NCBI RefSeq assembly: GCF_916858655.1
Contig: NZ_CAKASL010000001.1
Coordinates: 1,612,001 to 1,676,000, forward strand
Direction of reading: 5' to 3'
DNA length: 64,000 bases
From: Aeromicrobium sp. Leaf350
GTDB lineage: Bacteria; Actinomycetota; Actinomycetes; Propionibacteriales; Nocardioidaceae
Numbering within the stretch: the stretch's first letter is position 1; each line of letters opens with the position of its first letter. Below are positions 43,099 through 51,357 of the stretch, piece by piece. Both the position numbers and the translations under genes were made by a program. The notes below the pieces were generated by a model that had not been told where the DNA came from, made no database searches, and was given only the letters and a program-made list of their open reading frames with translations.

Positions 43099-44631
43099 TC
43101 AGGCGGCGATGGTGTAGTCGGTGAGGGGGAAGCGGCCGGCCTCGCGGAAGGCGTTGAGGGTCGAGGTCGGTCGCAGCAGCGTGGCCTCGCCGTGCTGGTT
43201 GAAGTAGTAGCTCCGCGACGTGCCGCAGCTGCCGTGCGCGAAGACCGACGACCCGACCTGCCGGCGCACCTGGTCGAGGAAGCGCGCGTTGGCCTCCTCG
43301 GTGACCTCGAAGCGGGTGGCACCGCGGCGGTCGACCTCGGTCAGCAGCCGGTCGATGTGCTTCATCTGCGACTCGATCGTCGTGAAGTACGACAGCCCCG
43401 AGTACGACCACGGCGAGTTCAGGCTGAAGAAGTTCGGGAAGCCCGGGACGCTGACGCCCTCGTACGCCTGGAAGCGCTCGGACCGCCAGAACGCGCCGAG
43501 GTCCCGGCCGCCGACGCCCTCGATCGTGAACGCCGGGAAGTTCGCGTCCCACAGGTCGAAGCCCGTCGCGAGCACGAGGGTGTCGATGTCGCGGCGGCGG
43601 CCGTCGGTCGTGACGATGCCGCGCTCGTCGACGTGGTCGATCGAGGTCGTCTCCAGCTCGACGTGCCGGGCGTTGAACGTGGGGAAGTAGGTGTTCGAGA
43701 ACGTGGGCCGCTTGCAGCCGAAGGAGTAGTCGGGCGTGAGCTGGCGACGCAGGTCGGGGTCCCTGACCTGGCGGTGCAGGTGACGGGTGGCGGCAGACGC
43801 CGCGGCGCGGTTGAAGGCACTGAACCGCTGGTAGCGCAGCACGCCCGTGACCATGATCGCCTCGAGGATCGCGCTGCCGAACCCGCGAGCGATGCGCTGC
43901 GTGAGCGGCACGGAGGCGAACAGCCGCTGCACGGCGCGCGGCACCGGTCCGTCGAGCTTCGGCGTGACCCAGATCGCCGTCCGCTGGTAGACGGTGAGGT
44001 GGTTCGCGACGCGGGCCACCTCGGGCACGAGCTGCACGGAGGTCGCGCCGGTGCCGATCACCGCGACGTCCTCGCCGGTCAGGTCGTGGTCGGCGTCCCA
44101 GGCCGCCGTGTGGATGACCTTCCCCGCGAACGTCTCGACGCCGGGGATGTCGGGGAGTCGCGGCTGCGACAGGAAGCCCGTCGCCGTCAGGAGCAGGCGG
44201 GCCCGCACCGTGACGCCGTCGGTCTGCGTGACGACCCACGTGGAGGTGGCGTCGTCCCACGTCGCGCGCTCGACCGTGACGCCGAAGCGCATGTACGGAC
44301 GCAGCTGGAACAGCGCCGCGACGTGGTCGGCGTACTTCTTGAGCTCGGCGCCGGGGGCGTAGAGCCGCGACCAGTACGGGTTGGGCGCGAAGGAGTAGGA
44401 GTACGTGGCCGACGGGATGTCGACCGCGATGCCCGGGTATCGGTTGACGTGCCAGGTGCCACCGAGGTCGTCCTCGCGCTCCAGGACCACGAGGTCGTGC
44501 CGCCCTCGCTCGCGCAGCGCGATCGCGGCACCCATCCCGCCGAACCCCGCGCCGACGATGACGGCGTCGTGGACGTGCTCGGGCTGGGGACGGCGCCGGC
44601 GCTTCTTCGTGGTCTGGGTCACGTCTGCCAT
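43099..44631 (-). CDS. Baeyer-Villiger-type flavin monooxygenase, 510 aa
   Basis: FAD site DAVIVGAGFGGMGAAIAL (residues 22-39), the Baeyer-Villiger fingerprint FAGKVIHTAAWD (about 163-174) and NADPH site VAVIGTGATSVQLVPEVA, with ATGFDLW later. These enzymes insert oxygen next to ketones or oxidise heteroatoms. It is arranged divergently from an acetyl-hydrolase gene (44778), a pairing like mycobacterial mymA-lipR (Rv3083-Rv3084; recalled, not searched). A GATACCG-T-CGGTATC palindrome sits 15 bases upstream of the ATG. Confidence 0.9.
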   Translation of the reverse strand: MADVTQTTKKRRRRPQPEHVHDAVIVGAGFGGMGAAIALRERGRHDLVVLEREDDLGGTWHVNRYPGIAVDIPSATYSYSFAPNPYWSRLYAPGAELKKYADHVAALFQLRPYMRFGVTVERATWDDATSTWVVTQTDGVTVRARLLLTATGFLSQPRLPDIPGVETFAGKVIHTAAWDADHDLTGEDVAVIGTGATSVQLVPEVARVANHLTVYQRTAIWVTPKLDGPVPRAVQRLFASVPLTQRIARGFGSAILEAIMVTGVLRYQRFSAFNRAAASAATRHLHRQVRDPDLRRQLTPDYSFGCKRPTFSNTYFPTFNARHVELETTSIDHVDERGIVTTDGRRRDIDTLVLATGFDLWDANFPAFTIEGVGGRDLGAFWRSERFQAYEGVSVPGFPNFFSLNSPWSYSGLSYFTTIESQMKHIDRLLTEVDRRGATRFEVTEEANARFLDQVRRQVGSSVFAHGSCGTSRSYYFNQHGEATLLRPTSTLNAFREAGRFPLTDYTIAA

Positions 44632-44646
44632 GGGCCCACCGTCCCA

Positions 44647-44661
44647 GATACCGTCGGTATC
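44647..44661. promoter_or_regulatory. Palindrome upstream of the monooxygenase gene
   Basis: GATACCG-T-CGGTATC, a perfect palindrome. With the preceding CA it shares CAGATACCG-N3-GTATC with the operator at 31380-31402, including spacing, so one regulator probably binds both. It lies between the ATG at 44631 and any upstream promoter. Confidence 0.72.
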
Positions 44662-44725
44662 CCGCAAGGGACCAGGCGTGAATGATGCCGCTGACCTGCG
44701 GAGACGTCGGCGTGGCGACGTGTGA

Positions 44726-44741
44726 GATACATCCCTGTATC
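44726..44741. promoter_or_regulatory. GATAC-N6-GTATC site at the acetyl-hydrolase promoter
   Basis: GATAC (44726-44730) and GTATC (44737-44741) around ATCCCT. It occupies the -35 zone of the TACCGT -10 box (44765-44770) of the hydrolase gene. The spacer is six rather than five bases, so it is a weaker match to the two related sites. Confidence 0.5.
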
Positions 44742-44777
44742 CGTGCATTTCCGTCAGCGGTGGCTACCGTGGAGGGC

Positions 44778-45998
44778 ATGGCGACTGAGTTCAGGAAGCG
44801 GCAGGCGAGCGTGCTCGACCGCACCTCCGCCCCCCGCGACGGAGCCCTGCGCGTCGTGCGCCGCGGACGTGGCCCGATCCAGGTCGTCCACGAGAGCGCG
44901 ATCGTGCACGAGGCCCCGACCCTGCGGGCCCGGCTGCTGGCGCGCGGGCTGCGTCTGGTCGCGAAGCCGGTCCTCGCCCTGCTGCCGTTCACCGACCGCA
45001 CCCTGGCCGTGATCCACCGGCTCGACGGGCTGTCCGCCCGCCGGCCGCACTCGCCCCACGTCGAGAGCCGCGAGTACCGCCTGGGCGGGGTGCACGTCGA
45101 GGCGATGCACCACCGGTACGGACCCCCGAGCGAGATGACGGTCCTCTACTTCCACGGCGGCGGCTTCTTCTCGGGAAGCATCGAGACCCACCGCCGAGTG
45201 TGCGAGCGCCTCGCGCTCGCGACCGGCGCCACCGTGGTCTCGGTCGACTACGTCCAGCTGCCCGACGGTGTCGTGGCCGACTCGGTCGACGACGCCGTCA
45301 CGGCCTACGGAGCCCTCCTGGAGGAGACCGAGCACCCCGGCAAGGTCGTCGTCGCGGGCGACTCCGCCGGCGGCTACCTGGCGATGAAGGTCGCCGAGAT
45401 CGCCACGCGCCGCGGATGGGAGCGGCCCGCCGCGATCATCGGCTTCTCGCCGCTGCTCAGCCTCGACCCGGAACGCCTCGACAAGGGCATCGAGCGCGTC
45501 AGCCGCATGAACGACGCCTACCTGCCGCTGCGCCGCATTCCTGTGGTGCGCCGGCGGTGGCTGCCCGAGGAGAGCGCGATCGAGGGCTGCGACTCGCCGC
45601 TCGAAGCGGCCGAGCTGATCGACTCGCCGACCTTCCTGGTGGCGGTCGAGGACGAGATCCTGCGCCCCGAGGTGGAGGCGATGGCCGTGCAGCTGTCGGC
45701 CCGAGGGGTCGAGGTCGAGACGCACCTGTGGCGCGGCCAGGTGCACGCGTTCCCGGTGCTGGCCGACGTGCTCGAGGAGAGCCGCGAGGCCGTGCGGCTC
45801 GCCGGACGGTTCGCCCGGCTCGCCGTCGGTGAGGACGTCGCGCCCGAGCCCGACGTGACCGAGCAGGACCACGTCACCGAGGAGCCGATCGACGCGGAGG
45901 TCGTCCCGGGCTCGCCCGTCGCGCCGGCCCAGCCGGCCCAGCCGGCGCCGTCACGCCGCCGCTGGTGGCAGTTCTGGCGCCGCACCCACGCGGGTTGA
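44778..45998 (+). CDS. Alpha/beta hydrolase, hormone-sensitive-lipase type, 406 aa
   Basis: HSL-family signs: oxyanion-hole YFHGGGFFSGS, nucleophile elbow VVAGDSAGGYLAM, acid in VAVEDEILRPE and His in RGQVHAFPVL. Family members are acetyl-hydrolases or esterases of lipids and xenobiotics. An N-terminal part of about 100 residues is longer than usual, and the tail ends in PAQPAQPAPSRRRWWQFWRR, a Pro-rich linker with a Trp/Arg patch that may touch the membrane. TACCGT lies seven bases before ATG 44778. Divergent from the monooxygenase. Confidence 0.87.
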   Translation: MATEFRKRQASVLDRTSAPRDGALRVVRRGRGPIQVVHESAIVHEAPTLRARLLARGLRLVAKPVLALLPFTDRTLAVIHRLDGLSARRPHSPHVESREYRLGGVHVEAMHHRYGPPSEMTVLYFHGGGFFSGSIETHRRVCERLALATGATVVSVDYVQLPDGVVADSVDDAVTAYGALLEETEHPGKVVVAGDSAGGYLAMKVAEIATRRGWERPAAIIGFSPLLSLDPERLDKGIERVSRMNDAYLPLRRIPVVRRRWLPEESAIEGCDSPLEAAELIDSPTFLVAVEDEILRPEVEAMAVQLSARGVEVETHLWRGQVHAFPVLADVLEESREAVRLAGRFARLAVGEDVAPEPDVTEQDHVTEEPIDAEVVPGSPVAPAQPAQPAPSRRRWWQFWRRTHAG

Positions 45999-46022
45999 AC
46001 CGGCCGGGGTCCCGGGGCTCAG

Positions 46023-46040
46023 GCGCCGGAGCGCCGGCGC
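46023..46040. terminator. GC-rich hairpin between convergent genes
   Basis: Stem GCGCCGG (46023-46029) with CCGGCGC (46034-46040), loop AGCG; a second small ACCTC/GAGGT stem follows at 46041-46058. It lies between the ends of the hydrolase (45998) and DUF3352 (46068) genes and can serve both. Confidence 0.6.
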
Positions 46041-46067
46041 ACCTCGACCACCGGAGGTCCGGCCCCC

Positions 46068-47912
46068 TCAGTCCTGCGGCGTGAAGCTGAGCTTCGCGCT
46101 GTAGCTCACGACGTTGTCGGACTCGAGCCAGGCCGTCAGGCCGAAGGCCTTCAGGAAGGTCAGGTCGTCGAGCTCGTCGGCGGGCGCCCCGAGGGCCTTG
46201 AACGCGTCGAGCAGGGCGTCGATGTCGACGTACGCGCCGCCGAGGGGGCGGTCGTGCTCCTCGATCACGCTCGAGAACTCCTCGGTGCCGCTCAGGCCGT
46301 CGTCGTCCTGGAGCTTCTCGGTCGCCTCGTCGTTCGTGCCCAGGACCGCGCCGTCGTCGGTCGGCGTGACCTCCAGCGGGATGCCCGCGTAGTCGACGAG
46401 CTTCTCGAGCACGTCGGCCACGTCGCCGTCCGAGCGGAACTCGATGCCGGCCTGGATGATCTCCAGCGCCTCCTCGAGGTCGTCGGCCCGCTGCAGGTCG
46501 TCGATGCCCTCGGACCCGAGGTAGACGTTGAGCTCGTTGCCGAGCAGCGTCTCGAGATCCTCGGGCAAGGTCAGGTCGGTCTCGTCCTCGAACTCCTCCA
46601 GGAGGTCCTCGAAGGTCGGGCCGGGGACGCACTCCTGGGTGTCGAAGTCCTCCTCGCCCGGCTCGACCGGGTTGGCCGGGTCGGTGGGGTTGGCCGGGTC
46701 GGTCGGCTCGAGCGGGTCGGCCGGCTCGACGTCGGGCGTGAAGCACGAGTCGAAGTCGCTGAAGCCGAAGAACAGCTCCCCGAGCGGCAGGATCGTCTCG
46801 TAGAGGTTGTCGGCGAGGCGGCCGGCGCCGATCACCGAGAGGCCGATCATCGTGTCCTCCGGCAGCCCGGCGAGGCTCTCGGCCTCGGGCGAGTCGATGT
46901 CGCGCGTCAGCGTGGAGGTGCCGGCGGCCTCGAGGGAGTCGTCGCTCGCGCGGATCGTGAACGCGGTCGTGTCCAGGATGCCGTAGGCGTCGAGGAACTC
47001 CTCCAGGTCTGCCGGGGCGTCGTCACCGAGCTCCTCGATGGCCTCCTCGGCCTTCATGACCAGGGCGCCCTGGTCGTACCAGGCCGACACGACGCCGTCC
47101 TCGCCGAGCGTGTCCATGTCGGAGGCGAACTTGTCGTTGTCGCCCGCGAGGGTGCCCTCGTCGGCCGCGGCGTCGATGGCCTCGGCGCTGTCCTGGCTGA
47201 TCGTCACGAGCGCGTAGCCGTCGCGGAAGACGATGCCCGGCTCGTCGACGTCCTCGCCGAGCTCGTCGGAGAGGTCCTCGAGGATGCCGCAGTCGGACGC
47301 GAGCTTCGTGAGGCCGTCACGCGCCTTGTCCTCATCGGTCACCTGCACGACGAGCACGGCGTTCTCGGCGACGCTGAGGGTCGTCTCGGCCTCGTCGTCG
47401 GTGACGTCGAAGCCGCCCACCAGCGCGAGGCCGACGCGCTCCCCGATCCAGGGCTTGACGTCGTCGTCGTAGTCGACGCCACAGGCCTCGTCGAGGCCGA
47501 ACCACTCGGTGAAGGCGACCTCGCGGAGGTCGGCCTGGGAGTCGACGTCCTCGAGCCCGAGCTCCTGCTTGACCTGCGGCACGCGGTCGATCAGGTCGAG
47601 GAGGGCGATCTTCTGGCTGGCGGACGGGTCGAGGTCGAGGCGCGCGTACGCGATCGTGTTCGACGGCAGCACGTCGGCCGGCTGGGGACCACCGCCGCCC
47701 AGCGTCTTGTCGTAGACGACCCAGGCGCCGAAGGCGGCACCCGCCACGAGCACGAGGCCGAGCACGCCGAAACCGATCTTGAGGCCGAGCGGCACGCCTC
47801 CGCCCGCGCCGCCGGCGCCGGCCGTGGTGCCCGTGCCGGCGCCGGGCGGGGGCGGCACGGTTCCGTACGAGGTCTCGGCGGGAGTGCCAGGCGGCGGAGG
47901 CAAGGTGCTCAT
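46068..47912 (-). CDS. DUF3352 domain membrane protein, 614 aa
   Basis: A Pro/Gly-rich cytosolic head, a single membrane helix (about residues 46-68) and a large acidic outer domain. LPSNTIAYARLDLDPSASQKIALLDLIDRVPQV is the DUF3352 opening, and the domain ends with YVDIDALLDAFKALG. A Pro-Asp repeat (PADPLEPTDPANPTDP) splits the domain, flanked by two Cys (SCFTPD, TQECVPG) that could form a disulfide. The ATG at 47912 is preferred to 47927 by its distance from the AAAGGG purine tract. Function unknown. Confidence 0.75.
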   Translation of the reverse strand: MSTLPPPPGTPAETSYGTVPPPPGAGTGTTAGAGGAGGGVPLGLKIGFGVLGLVLVAGAAFGAWVVYDKTLGGGGPQPADVLPSNTIAYARLDLDPSASQKIALLDLIDRVPQVKQELGLEDVDSQADLREVAFTEWFGLDEACGVDYDDDVKPWIGERVGLALVGGFDVTDDEAETTLSVAENAVLVVQVTDEDKARDGLTKLASDCGILEDLSDELGEDVDEPGIVFRDGYALVTISQDSAEAIDAAADEGTLAGDNDKFASDMDTLGEDGVVSAWYDQGALVMKAEEAIEELGDDAPADLEEFLDAYGILDTTAFTIRASDDSLEAAGTSTLTRDIDSPEAESLAGLPEDTMIGLSVIGAGRLADNLYETILPLGELFFGFSDFDSCFTPDVEPADPLEPTDPANPTDPANPVEPGEEDFDTQECVPGPTFEDLLEEFEDETDLTLPEDLETLLGNELNVYLGSEGIDDLQRADDLEEALEIIQAGIEFRSDGDVADVLEKLVDYAGIPLEVTPTDDGAVLGTNDEATEKLQDDDGLSGTEEFSSVIEEHDRPLGGAYVDIDALLDAFKALGAPADELDDLTFLKAFGLTAWLESDNVVSYSAKLSFTPQD

Positions 47913-48019
47913 CGAAAGGGTCCCCACGGTGCGATGGGGGCCGGAGGGCGCCGGCCCGGTCGTGACTGCCTGCCGCGACTGTCCCGCAGGATAGCCAAGT
48001 TCGACCTCCTCGCGTGCGA

Positions 48020-48064
48020 GCAGAAACCGGCACGCTTGACTGTTTCTGCGGCGCTCACCATGCT
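48020..48064 (+). promoter_or_regulatory. Promoter and operator of the TetR gene at 48071
   Basis: -35 TTGACT (48036-48041), 17-base spacer, -10 CATGCT (48059-48064), then six bases to the GTG start. A 13-base inverted repeat, GCAGAAACCGGCA (48020-48032), spacer CGCT, TGACTGTTTCTGC (48037-48049), overlaps the -35. Eleven of 13 arm positions pair. The half-site TGACTGTTT and the four-base spacer recur before the AtuA operon. Confidence 0.82.
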
Positions 48065-48070
48065 GTCCTG

Positions 48071-48703
48071 GTGTCCACCAGCCCTGACCCGGACGGATCC
48101 GGCCCCTCGTCGGCCGTGCGCGTGCCGCAGGGGGAGCGGACCCGGCTCATGCGGCTGCGGCTCATGGAGGCCACCGTCGAGTGCCTCGTCGAGCTCGGCT
48201 GGACGGGCACCACGACGACCGTCGTGAGCCAGCGTGCCGGCGTCAGCCGCGGTGCCCAGCTGCACCACTTCCCGAGCAAGCAGGACCTCGTCGTGGCGGC
48301 GGTCGACTTCCTCACCGAGCGGCGGCGGCTCGAGCTCGGCGTCACCGCGGCCGACCTGCCTGAGCAGGGGCGCACCCGGGCGGCGCTCGACCTGATCGCG
48401 GCCCAGTACGTCTCGCCCGTTTTCTTCGCGGCTCTCGAGCTCTGGGTCGCGGCCCGCACCGACGAGACCCTGCGCGAGGCCGTGGTGCGCCTCGAGCGGC
48501 GCTTCGGCCGCGACGCCCACGCCAACATGATCGAGCTGCTCGACATCGACGAGCGGCTCGGTCGCAACCGTCAGCTCGTGCAGGCGACGCTCGACCTCGC
48601 GCGCGGGCTCGGGCTCGCCGCCTCGCTGACCGACGACAGTGCCCGTCGGGCGTCGATCCTCGACGCCTGGGCCGAGACCCTCGACCGAGAGCTGGAGACC
48701 TGA
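48071..48703 (+). CDS. TetR-family regulator of the AtuA operon (inferred), 210 aa
   Basis: Helix-turn-helix MEATVECLVELGWTGTTTTVVSQRAGVSRGAQLHHFPSKQDLVVAAVDFL (about residues 29-79), with a C-terminal TetR domain (FFAALELWVAARTDETLREAV). GTG 48071 is fixed by the promoter, whose -10 ends six bases before it. A near-identical operator before the AtuA-containing operon at 49615 points to control of that pathway, much as AtuR or LiuR do in pseudomonads. It is followed by the TIGR03084 gene after three bases. Confidence 0.87.
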   Translation: MSTSPDPDGSGPSSAVRVPQGERTRLMRLRLMEATVECLVELGWTGTTTTVVSQRAGVSRGAQLHHFPSKQDLVVAAVDFLTERRRLELGVTAADLPEQGRTRAALDLIAAQYVSPVFFAALELWVAARTDETLREAVVRLERRFGRDAHANMIELLDIDERLGRNRQLVQATLDLARGLGLAASLTDDSARRASILDAWAETLDRELET

Positions 48704-48705
48704 CG

Positions 48706-49491
48706 ATGAGCAACCCCGTGATCGCCGACCTCGCCGCCGAGAGCGACCAGCTCGACGGGTGGGTCGCGGGTCTCGACGACGCCGGCTGGCAGACCGTGAC
48801 GACGCCCGAGGGCTGGACCGTGGCTCACCAGGTCGCCCACCTGCTCTGGACCGACCGGGCGAGCCTCGCGGCCATCGCCGGCGGGGAGGAGTGGGAGCTC
48901 CTGGAGCGCGTGGCCCAGCAGGACCCCACGGGGTTCGTCGACAGCGAGACCGAGCGGCTCGTGGAGATCGCGCCGCAGTCGCTGCTGCACCACTGGCGCG
49001 ACTCGCGGCAGCGTCTCGCCGACGCGCTCGAGGCCGTGCCGGCCGGCTCCAAGATCGCGTGGTTCGGTCCGCCGATGAGCGCCACGTCGATGGCGACCGC
49101 GCGGCACATGGAGACCTGGGCGCACGGTCAGGACGTCGCCGAGGCCCTCGGGATCGACGTGCCCCGCACCGATCGGGTCCGCAACGTGTGCCACCTGGGG
49201 GTGCGCACGCGCGGGTTCGCCTACCTCATGCGGGGCCTCGAGGCCCCGGACGCGGAGGTGCGCGTCGAGCTCACGGGCCCGTCGGGCGAGCAGTGGACCT
49301 GGGGACCGGAGGGCGCCGAGAACCGGGTGACGGGCGACGCGTGGGACTTCGCGCTGCTCGCGACCCGACGACGCCACCGCGTCGACGTCGACGTGCGTGC
49401 GGAGGGCGAGGCCGCCGACGGCTGGCTCGACGTGGTCCAGACCTTCGCGGGCCTCCCCGGCAACGACCCGCTCCCTCTGGCCGAGCGCTGA
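48706..49491 (+). CDS. TIGR03084-like DinB/MDMPI-fold protein, 261 aa
   Basis: Residues 1-160 match the mycothiol-dependent/DinB-like fold: GWTVAHQVAHLLWTDRASLAAI (His residue of the metal site), ARHMETWAHGQDVAEALG with the second and third ligands (His, His). A C-terminal wHTH-like half follows with HLGVRTRGFAYLMRGLEAP. The TIGR03084 family is often linked to the AtuA/acyl-CoA gene cluster; function unknown. It sits three bases behind the TetR gene and is likely co-transcribed. Confidence 0.75.
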   Translation: MSNPVIADLAAESDQLDGWVAGLDDAGWQTVTTPEGWTVAHQVAHLLWTDRASLAAIAGGEEWELLERVAQQDPTGFVDSETERLVEIAPQSLLHHWRDSRQRLADALEAVPAGSKIAWFGPPMSATSMATARHMETWAHGQDVAEALGIDVPRTDRVRNVCHLGVRTRGFAYLMRGLEAPDAEVRVELTGPSGEQWTWGPEGAENRVTGDAWDFALLATRRRHRVDVDVRAEGEAADGWLDVVQTFAGLPGNDPLPLAER

Positions 49492-49565
49492 CGCGTCAGG
49501 GCGCTCGCCGAGCTCGCAGCCACTCGACGAACGGGTGGCCCGGTTCGGGGTGGTTGCTCTTCCCC

Positions 49566-49608
49566 ACAAACAATCAGGGTTGACTGTTTGTTGACGACGG
49601 GGCACGAT
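49566..49608 (+). promoter_or_regulatory. Promoter and operator of the AtuA operon
   Basis: Inverted repeat ACAAACAATCA (49566-49576), spacer GGGT, TGACTGTTTGT (49581-49591); ten of 11 arm bases pair. It overlaps -35 TTGACT (49580-49585), which lies 17 bases from CACGAT (49603-49608), itself six bases before the GTG 49615. Same half-site and spacer as at 48020-48049. Confidence 0.82.
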
Positions 49609-49614
49609 GCGAGC

Positions 49615-51357
49615 GTGACGATTCGAGTCGGCAACTGCTCCGGGTACTACGGCGACCGCATCTCCGCGATGCGCGAGATGCTCGAGGGAGGCGACCTCGA
49701 CTACCTGACGGGCGACTACCTCGCCGAGCTGACGATGCTGATCCTCGGCCGTGACCAGCTCAAGGACCCGTCGCGTGGCTACGCCCGCACCTTCCTGCGC
49801 CAGGTCACCGACTGCTTCTCGCTGGCGCAGGAGAAGGGCGTGAAGATCGTCGCCAACGCCGGCGGGGTGAACCCGGCCGGCCTCGCCGAGGCGCTCCGTG
49901 AGGCCGCGCAGGAACAGGGCCTCGACGTCGCCATCGCGCACGTGGAGGGCGACGACCTGCGTCACCGCACCGACGAGCTCGGCGGCGGCGACTGGGGTGA
50001 CGTGCTCACCGCGAACGCCTACCTCGGCGCCTTCGGCATCGCCGCAGCCCTCGAGGCCGGCGCCGACGTCGTCGTGACCGGACGCGTCACCGACGCCTCG
50101 GTCGTGGTCGGCCCCGCGATCCACGCCCACGGCTGGAAGCGCGACGACCTGGACGCCCTGGCCGGGGCGGTCGTGGCGGGCCACGTCATCGAGTGCGGCA
50201 CGCAGGCGACCGGTGGCAACTACAGCGGGTTCCGCGCGCTCGACCTGTCGGCACCGCTCGGCTTCCCGATCGCCGAGATCGACGCCGACGGCTCCTCCGT
50301 CATCACGAAGCACGAGAGCGCCGGCGGAGCGGTCACGGTCGACACGGTCACCGCCCAGCTCGTCTACGAGATCCAGGGCCCCGCCTACGGCAACCCCGAC
50401 GTCGTGACGCACCTCGACTCGATCGAGCTGTCCCAGGAGGGCGACGACCGCGTGCGCATCAGCGGCGTCCGGGGCGCCCCGCCCCCGCCCACCACGAAGG
50501 TCTGCCTGAACGCGCTCGGCGGCTTCCGCAACACCGTCGCGTTCCAGCTCACCGGCCTCGACATCCCGGCGAAGGCCAGCTGGATCCGCGCCCAGATGGA
50601 CGCGGCCCTCGCGGCCGACGCCCCCGACGAGGTCGAGTGGCACCTCGACCGCACCGACACGTTCGACCCGGCGACCCAGGCCCAGGCCACGTCGGTCCTG
50701 CACTGCCACGTGCGCAGCAGCCGCCCGGAGCCGGTCGGCCGATCCTTCAGCGACGCCGCCGTGCAGGTCGCGCTGGCGTCGTACCCCGGCTTCTACCTCA
50801 TGGCGCCACCGTCGAAGGGCGCCCCGTTCGGCGAGTACCGCGCGGCCTACGTCCCGCAGGACACCGTTCCGCACGTGGTCGTCCTGCCCGACGGCTCCCA
50901 CGTCGACATCGCCCCGCCGTCCGAGACGAGTCCGTTCGAGCCGAACGCCCGCGTGGACGAGCCCCCGCTCGCGTCGCCGCCTGCCGACACGGGCGAGACG
51001 CGCGCCGTGCCGCTGGGCGAGCTCGCGTACGCCCGCTCGGGCGACAAGGGAGGCAATGCGAACGTCGGCGTCTGGATCCCCGCCGGGCACCCGCAGCGCG
51101 ACGCCGCCTACGGCTGGCTCGCCGCCGAGCTCACGCCGGAGCGCGTGCGCGAGCTGCTGCCCGAGGCCGCCGAGCTGGAGGTCGAGGTGCACGCACTCCC
51201 GCGGATCGCCGCGGTCAACGTCATCATCCACGGCCTGCTGGGCGCCGGGGTCGCGTCGTCGACCCGCCTCGACCCGCAGGCCAAGGCCGTCGGCGAGTGG
51301 CTCCGCGCCCGCGTGGTCAGCATCCCCGCCACCCTGATCCCGGTGGTGGGGGCATGA
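49615..51357 (+). CDS. AtuA (DUF1446) domain protein, 580 aa
   Basis: N-terminal AtuA domain (residues 1-440): IRVGNCSGYYGDRISAMREMLEGGDLDYLTGDYLAELTMLIL, then IVANAGGVNPAGLAEAL, and GRVTDASVVVGPAIHAHGW. The C-terminal 110 residues (LGELAYARSGDKGGNANVGVW) form the AtuA-like ferredoxin-fold domain, here fused. AtuA is essential for acyclic terpene use in Pseudomonas but its reaction is unknown. First gene of a six-gene operon with the same order as M. tuberculosis Rv0976c-Rv0971c, from memory. GTG start fixed by the promoter. Confidence 0.85.
   Translation: MTIRVGNCSGYYGDRISAMREMLEGGDLDYLTGDYLAELTMLILGRDQLKDPSRGYARTFLRQVTDCFSLAQEKGVKIVANAGGVNPAGLAEALREAAQEQGLDVAIAHVEGDDLRHRTDELGGGDWGDVLTANAYLGAFGIAAALEAGADVVVTGRVTDASVVVGPAIHAHGWKRDDLDALAGAVVAGHVIECGTQATGGNYSGFRALDLSAPLGFPIAEIDADGSSVITKHESAGGAVTVDTVTAQLVYEIQGPAYGNPDVVTHLDSIELSQEGDDRVRISGVRGAPPPPTTKVCLNALGGFRNTVAFQLTGLDIPAKASWIRAQMDAALAADAPDEVEWHLDRTDTFDPATQAQATSVLHCHVRSSRPEPVGRSFSDAAVQVALASYPGFYLMAPPSKGAPFGEYRAAYVPQDTVPHVVVLPDGSHVDIAPPSETSPFEPNARVDEPPLASPPADTGETRAVPLGELAYARSGDKGGNANVGVWIPAGHPQRDAAYGWLAAELTPERVRELLPEAAELEVEVHALPRIAAVNVIIHGLLGAGVASSTRLDPQAKAVGEWLRARVVSIPATLIPVVGA

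Noticed and set aside
41633-45001. A 1122-codon minus-strand open frame that spans pfkA and continues through the monooxygenase region
   Set aside because: Only the last 439 codons (from ATG 42952) match phosphofructokinase. The upstream part is an off-frame reading of the monooxygenase and of repeat S, so it is not a fusion protein.
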